Of a stretch of 64,000 bases of DNA, positions 62,006-64,000 are shown piece after piece. The notes beneath the pieces are model-generated. The model had not been told where the DNA came from. It did not search any database and saw nothing but the letters and a program-made list of their open reading frames with translations. The stretch lies in NCBI GenBank assembly GCA_963753585.1, contig CAVWCU010000001.1, positions 62,001-126,000 on the forward strand, read 5' to 3'. Position numbers and translations under genes: made by a program. The stretch comes from VRUE01 sp963753585 (GTDB lineage: Bacteria > Actinomycetota > Thermoleophilia > Solirubrobacterales > 70-9). Every line of letters begins with the position of its first letter. The stretch's first letter is position 1.

Positions 62006-63310
62006 ATGGCGGAGCGTGGACAGGCAGGTGCGGTGGTCGACCCGATCGCGGGTTCGCCGGTGTATCCGAGCGGCAGCCGCGTCAACGAGCGCGGGCACCT
62101 CGAGATCGGCGGCTGCGACGTGGTCGATCTGGCGGCGGAGTTCGGCACGCCGGCCTACGTCTACGCCGAAGACGACATGCGGGGGCGGGCCCGCAGCTAC
62201 CGCGCGGCCTTCGAACGCGGTGGGATGGGGTTCGAGGTCCTCTTCGCCAGTAAGTCTTTTCCCTGCACGGCCGCGTACCGGCTCTTCGCCGAGGAGGGCC
62301 TCTCGGTCGACGTCGCCTCGGGCGGCGAGCTGCACATGGCGCTGCGCGCCGGCTTCGATCCGCACCGCATCCACATGCACGGCAACAACAAGACCGATGA
62401 GGAGATCCTCTTCGCGGCGCGCTCGGGCGTCGGCCACCTGATCCTCGACTCCTTCGACGAGATCGAGCGCTGCGAGCGACTGCTGGAGGAGCCCCAGGAC
62501 GTGCTGATCCGGGTCACGCCCGGGATCAAGCCCTCGACCCACGACTACGTCCAGACCGGGCAACTCGACTCCAAGTTCGGCTTCGGGATCGAGGACGGCC
62601 TCGCTGCGCGGGCGATCGAGCGAGTGCTGAGCTCCGACGTCCTGCGGCTCACCGGGCTGCATGCCCACATCGGCTCGCAGATCTTCGAGCTGGAGCCCTA
62701 CACGTTGGCGATCCGCGCGATTGGCGAGCTCGCCGGCGAGTGGTGCAAGGTGGTCAACGTCGGCGGCGGCCTCGGCATCGCCTACGCCGCGGAGGACGAG
62801 CCACCCGCGATCGACGCCTACGTCGACGTCAAGGTCCGCGGCGTCGCCGAGGTCTTCGGCAAGGACGTGCGCATCCTGGTCGAGCCGGGTCGCTCGCTGG
62901 TTGGCAACGCGGGGATCACCGCCTACCGCGTCGGCACGGTCAAGGAGATCCCCGGCGTTCGCACCTACGTCGCCGTCGACGGCGGCATGTCGGACAACAT
63001 GCGGCCGATGCTCTACGGGTCCCGCTACGAAGCGCTGATCGCCGATCGGGCCGCCGCCGTGCCCGGCAGCCTGGCGACGGTTGCCGGCATGCACTGCGAG
63101 TCCGGCGACGTCCTCGTCCGCGATGCGGTGCTGGCGGAGCCGGCCGTCGGCGACGTCCTCGTGACCCCCGCGACCGGTGCCTACGGACACGCGATGGCCA
63201 GCAACTACAACGGCGTGACCCGCCCACCCGTCGTCTTCTGCCGGGACGGCGACGCCCGCCTCGTCGTGCGGCGCGAGACCTACGAGGACCTGACTGCGCG
63301 GGATGTCTGA
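62006..63310 (+). CDS. lysA: Diaminopimelate decarboxylase
   Basis: LysA removes CO2 from meso-diaminopimelate to give lysine. In 434 residues, the PLP Lys is in EVLFASKSFPCTAAYRLFAE, then GLSVDVASGGELHMALRAGF, HIHMHGNNKTDEEI-type and HAHIGSQIFELEPYTLAI. NVGGGLGIAYAAEDEPPAID binds phosphate, and VDGGMSDNMRPMLYGSRYEA and CESGDVLVRDAVL complete the active site. ATG 62006 is used. It overlaps hom by 8 nt (ATGTCTGA). Confidence 0.95.
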   Translation: MAERGQAGAVVDPIAGSPVYPSGSRVNERGHLEIGGCDVVDLAAEFGTPAYVYAEDDMRGRARSYRAAFERGGMGFEVLFASKSFPCTAAYRLFAEEGLSVDVASGGELHMALRAGFDPHRIHMHGNNKTDEEILFAARSGVGHLILDSFDEIERCERLLEEPQDVLIRVTPGIKPSTHDYVQTGQLDSKFGFGIEDGLAARAIERVLSSDVLRLTGLHAHIGSQIFELEPYTLAIRAIGELAGEWCKVVNVGGGLGIAYAAEDEPPAIDAYVDVKVRGVAEVFGKDVRILVEPGRSLVGNAGITAYRVGTVKEIPGVRTYVAVDGGMSDNMRPMLYGSRYEALIADRAAAVPGSLATVAGMHCESGDVLVRDAVLAEPAVGDVLVTPATGAYGHAMASNYNGVTRPPVVFCRDGDARLVVRRETYEDLTARDV

Positions 63311-64000
63311 GGACCCCTCCAAAGTCGTTCGCATCGGGCTGCTGGGACGCGGCACGGTCGGTGGCGCCTTCGCCGACCTCCTCGCCGCCCGAGCCGGCGC
63401 CGTCGAGGCCGCGACAGGGCGTCGTCCCGAGATCTCCGGCGTCCTCACCCGCGAGAGCGGCGACTTCGATGCGATCCTCGAGCGCTCCGACGTGATCGTC
63501 GAGCTGATGGGTGGGACAGATCCGGCACGGGATCATGTGCTCGACGCGTTGCGCGCCAAGCGGCCGGTGGTCACCGCCAACAAGCAGCTCCTGGCCAAGC
63601 ACGGCGACGAGCTCTTCGACGTCGCCCGCGAGGCCGGCGTGCAGCTGCGCTTCGAGGCGGCCGTGGCGGGCGTCATCCCGATCGTCCGCGCGATCCAGGA
63701 GAGCTTCGGCGTCACCGAGATCGCCAAGGTCTTCGGCATCGTCAACGGCACCACCAACTTCATCCTCACCGAGATGGCCGCCAGCGGCGCCCCCTTCGAG
63801 GAGGTGCTGGCCCGCGCCCAGGAGCTGGGATACGCCGAGGCCGACCCGACCGACGACGTCAACGGCGCCGACGCCGCGGCGAAGATGGCGATCCTCGCCC
63901 GCCTCGCCTTCCACACGCCGGTGACGTTAGACGGGGTCTCCTACGAGGGGATCGAGCAGGTCAAGCCCGACGACATCGCCTACGCCGAAGAGCTCGGCCT
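63303..64000 (+). CDS. hom: Homoserine dehydrogenase (C-terminus off window)
   Basis: Hom reduces aspartate semialdehyde to homoserine for threonine and methionine. The first 232 residues show the Rossmann start KVVRIGLLGRGTVGGAFADL, IVELMGGTDPARDHVLDALR, KRPVVTANKQLLAKHGDELF, the catalytic IVNGTTNFILTEMAASGAPF and AEADPTDDVNGADAAAKMAI. The frame is open at the right edge; a C-terminal ACT domain may lie beyond it. It overlaps lysA by 8 nt, as in aspartate-family operons lysA-hom-thrC. Confidence 0.95.
   Translation, partial: MSEDPSKVVRIGLLGRGTVGGAFADLLAARAGAVEAATGRRPEISGVLTRESGDFDAILERSDVIVELMGGTDPARDHVLDALRAKRPVVTANKQLLAKHGDELFDVAREAGVQLRFEAAVAGVIPIVRAIQESFGVTEIAKVFGIVNGTTNFILTEMAASGAPFEEVLARAQELGYAEADPTDDVNGADAAAKMAILARLAFHTPVTLDGVSYEGIEQVKPDDIAYAEELG

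Overview
The window is a GC-rich bacterial chromosome segment, best explained as an actinobacterium of the class Thermoleophilia (Solirubrobacterales-like). The evidence is the very high third-position GC, CarD, F420-type LLM oxidoreductase and many acyl-CoA dehydrogenases, the short secreted proteins beginning 'RLPSPAMIVALVALLVALAGTAYA', and fusions unlike those of Mycobacteriales. It has no rRNA, no CRISPR array, no transposase and no phage genes. One tRNA (Thr, anticodon UGU) is present. Organism assignment is inference from gene content.

Layout. 0-8.5 kb: a lytic transglycosylase/M23 hydrolase that runs off the left edge, a short coiled-coil protein, a purine-nucleoside phosphorylase, an Efe-type iron uptake pair (FTR1 permease and M75 lipoprotein) behind a DtxR-like box, then amt-glnB for ammonium. 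Six reading-frame breaks are packed between about 4.7 and 7.3 kb, across three adjacent genes. 8.5-36 kb: a housekeeping backbone (MerR-type cyclase, tilS, hpt, ftsH, folP, folB, folK, coaX, dus, greA, lysS, clpC, disA, carD, ispD, ispF, cysS, rlmB, sigH). Its order closely tracks the tilS-to-sigH region of Firmicutes, but folE, radA and ctsR are missing. 36-64 kb: a mosaic of GNAT-like protein, PD-(D/E)XK endonuclease overlapping tRNA-Thr, a hydroquinone-type catabolic pair, a PlsC-GpsA fusion, an ECF sigma/anti-sigma pair, rhomboid, CNNM, fatty-acid oxidation genes with an LLM oxidoreductase and an alkyltransferase-like protein, VapBC, secreted/cell-wall proteins, CDF transporter, M23 peptidase, and finally lysA-hom entering the next operon.

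Two features recur through the window. First, more than twenty start codons are preceded at 6-10 nt by a TANNNT hexamer with no Shine-Dalgarno, so leaderless transcription seems to be the default for first genes of operons; I used this to choose several starts. Second, the gene boundaries are studded with large nested palindromes. Four of them (26.4, 36.0, 43.1 and 57.0 kb) form one homologous family of about 100-170 bp; the 43.1 and 57.0 kb copies show compensatory changes in both the outer 22-bp and inner 15-bp stems. Other palindromes sit inside coding sequence (two in cysS, one in ispD). This nested-palindrome family is the best candidate for something undescribed.
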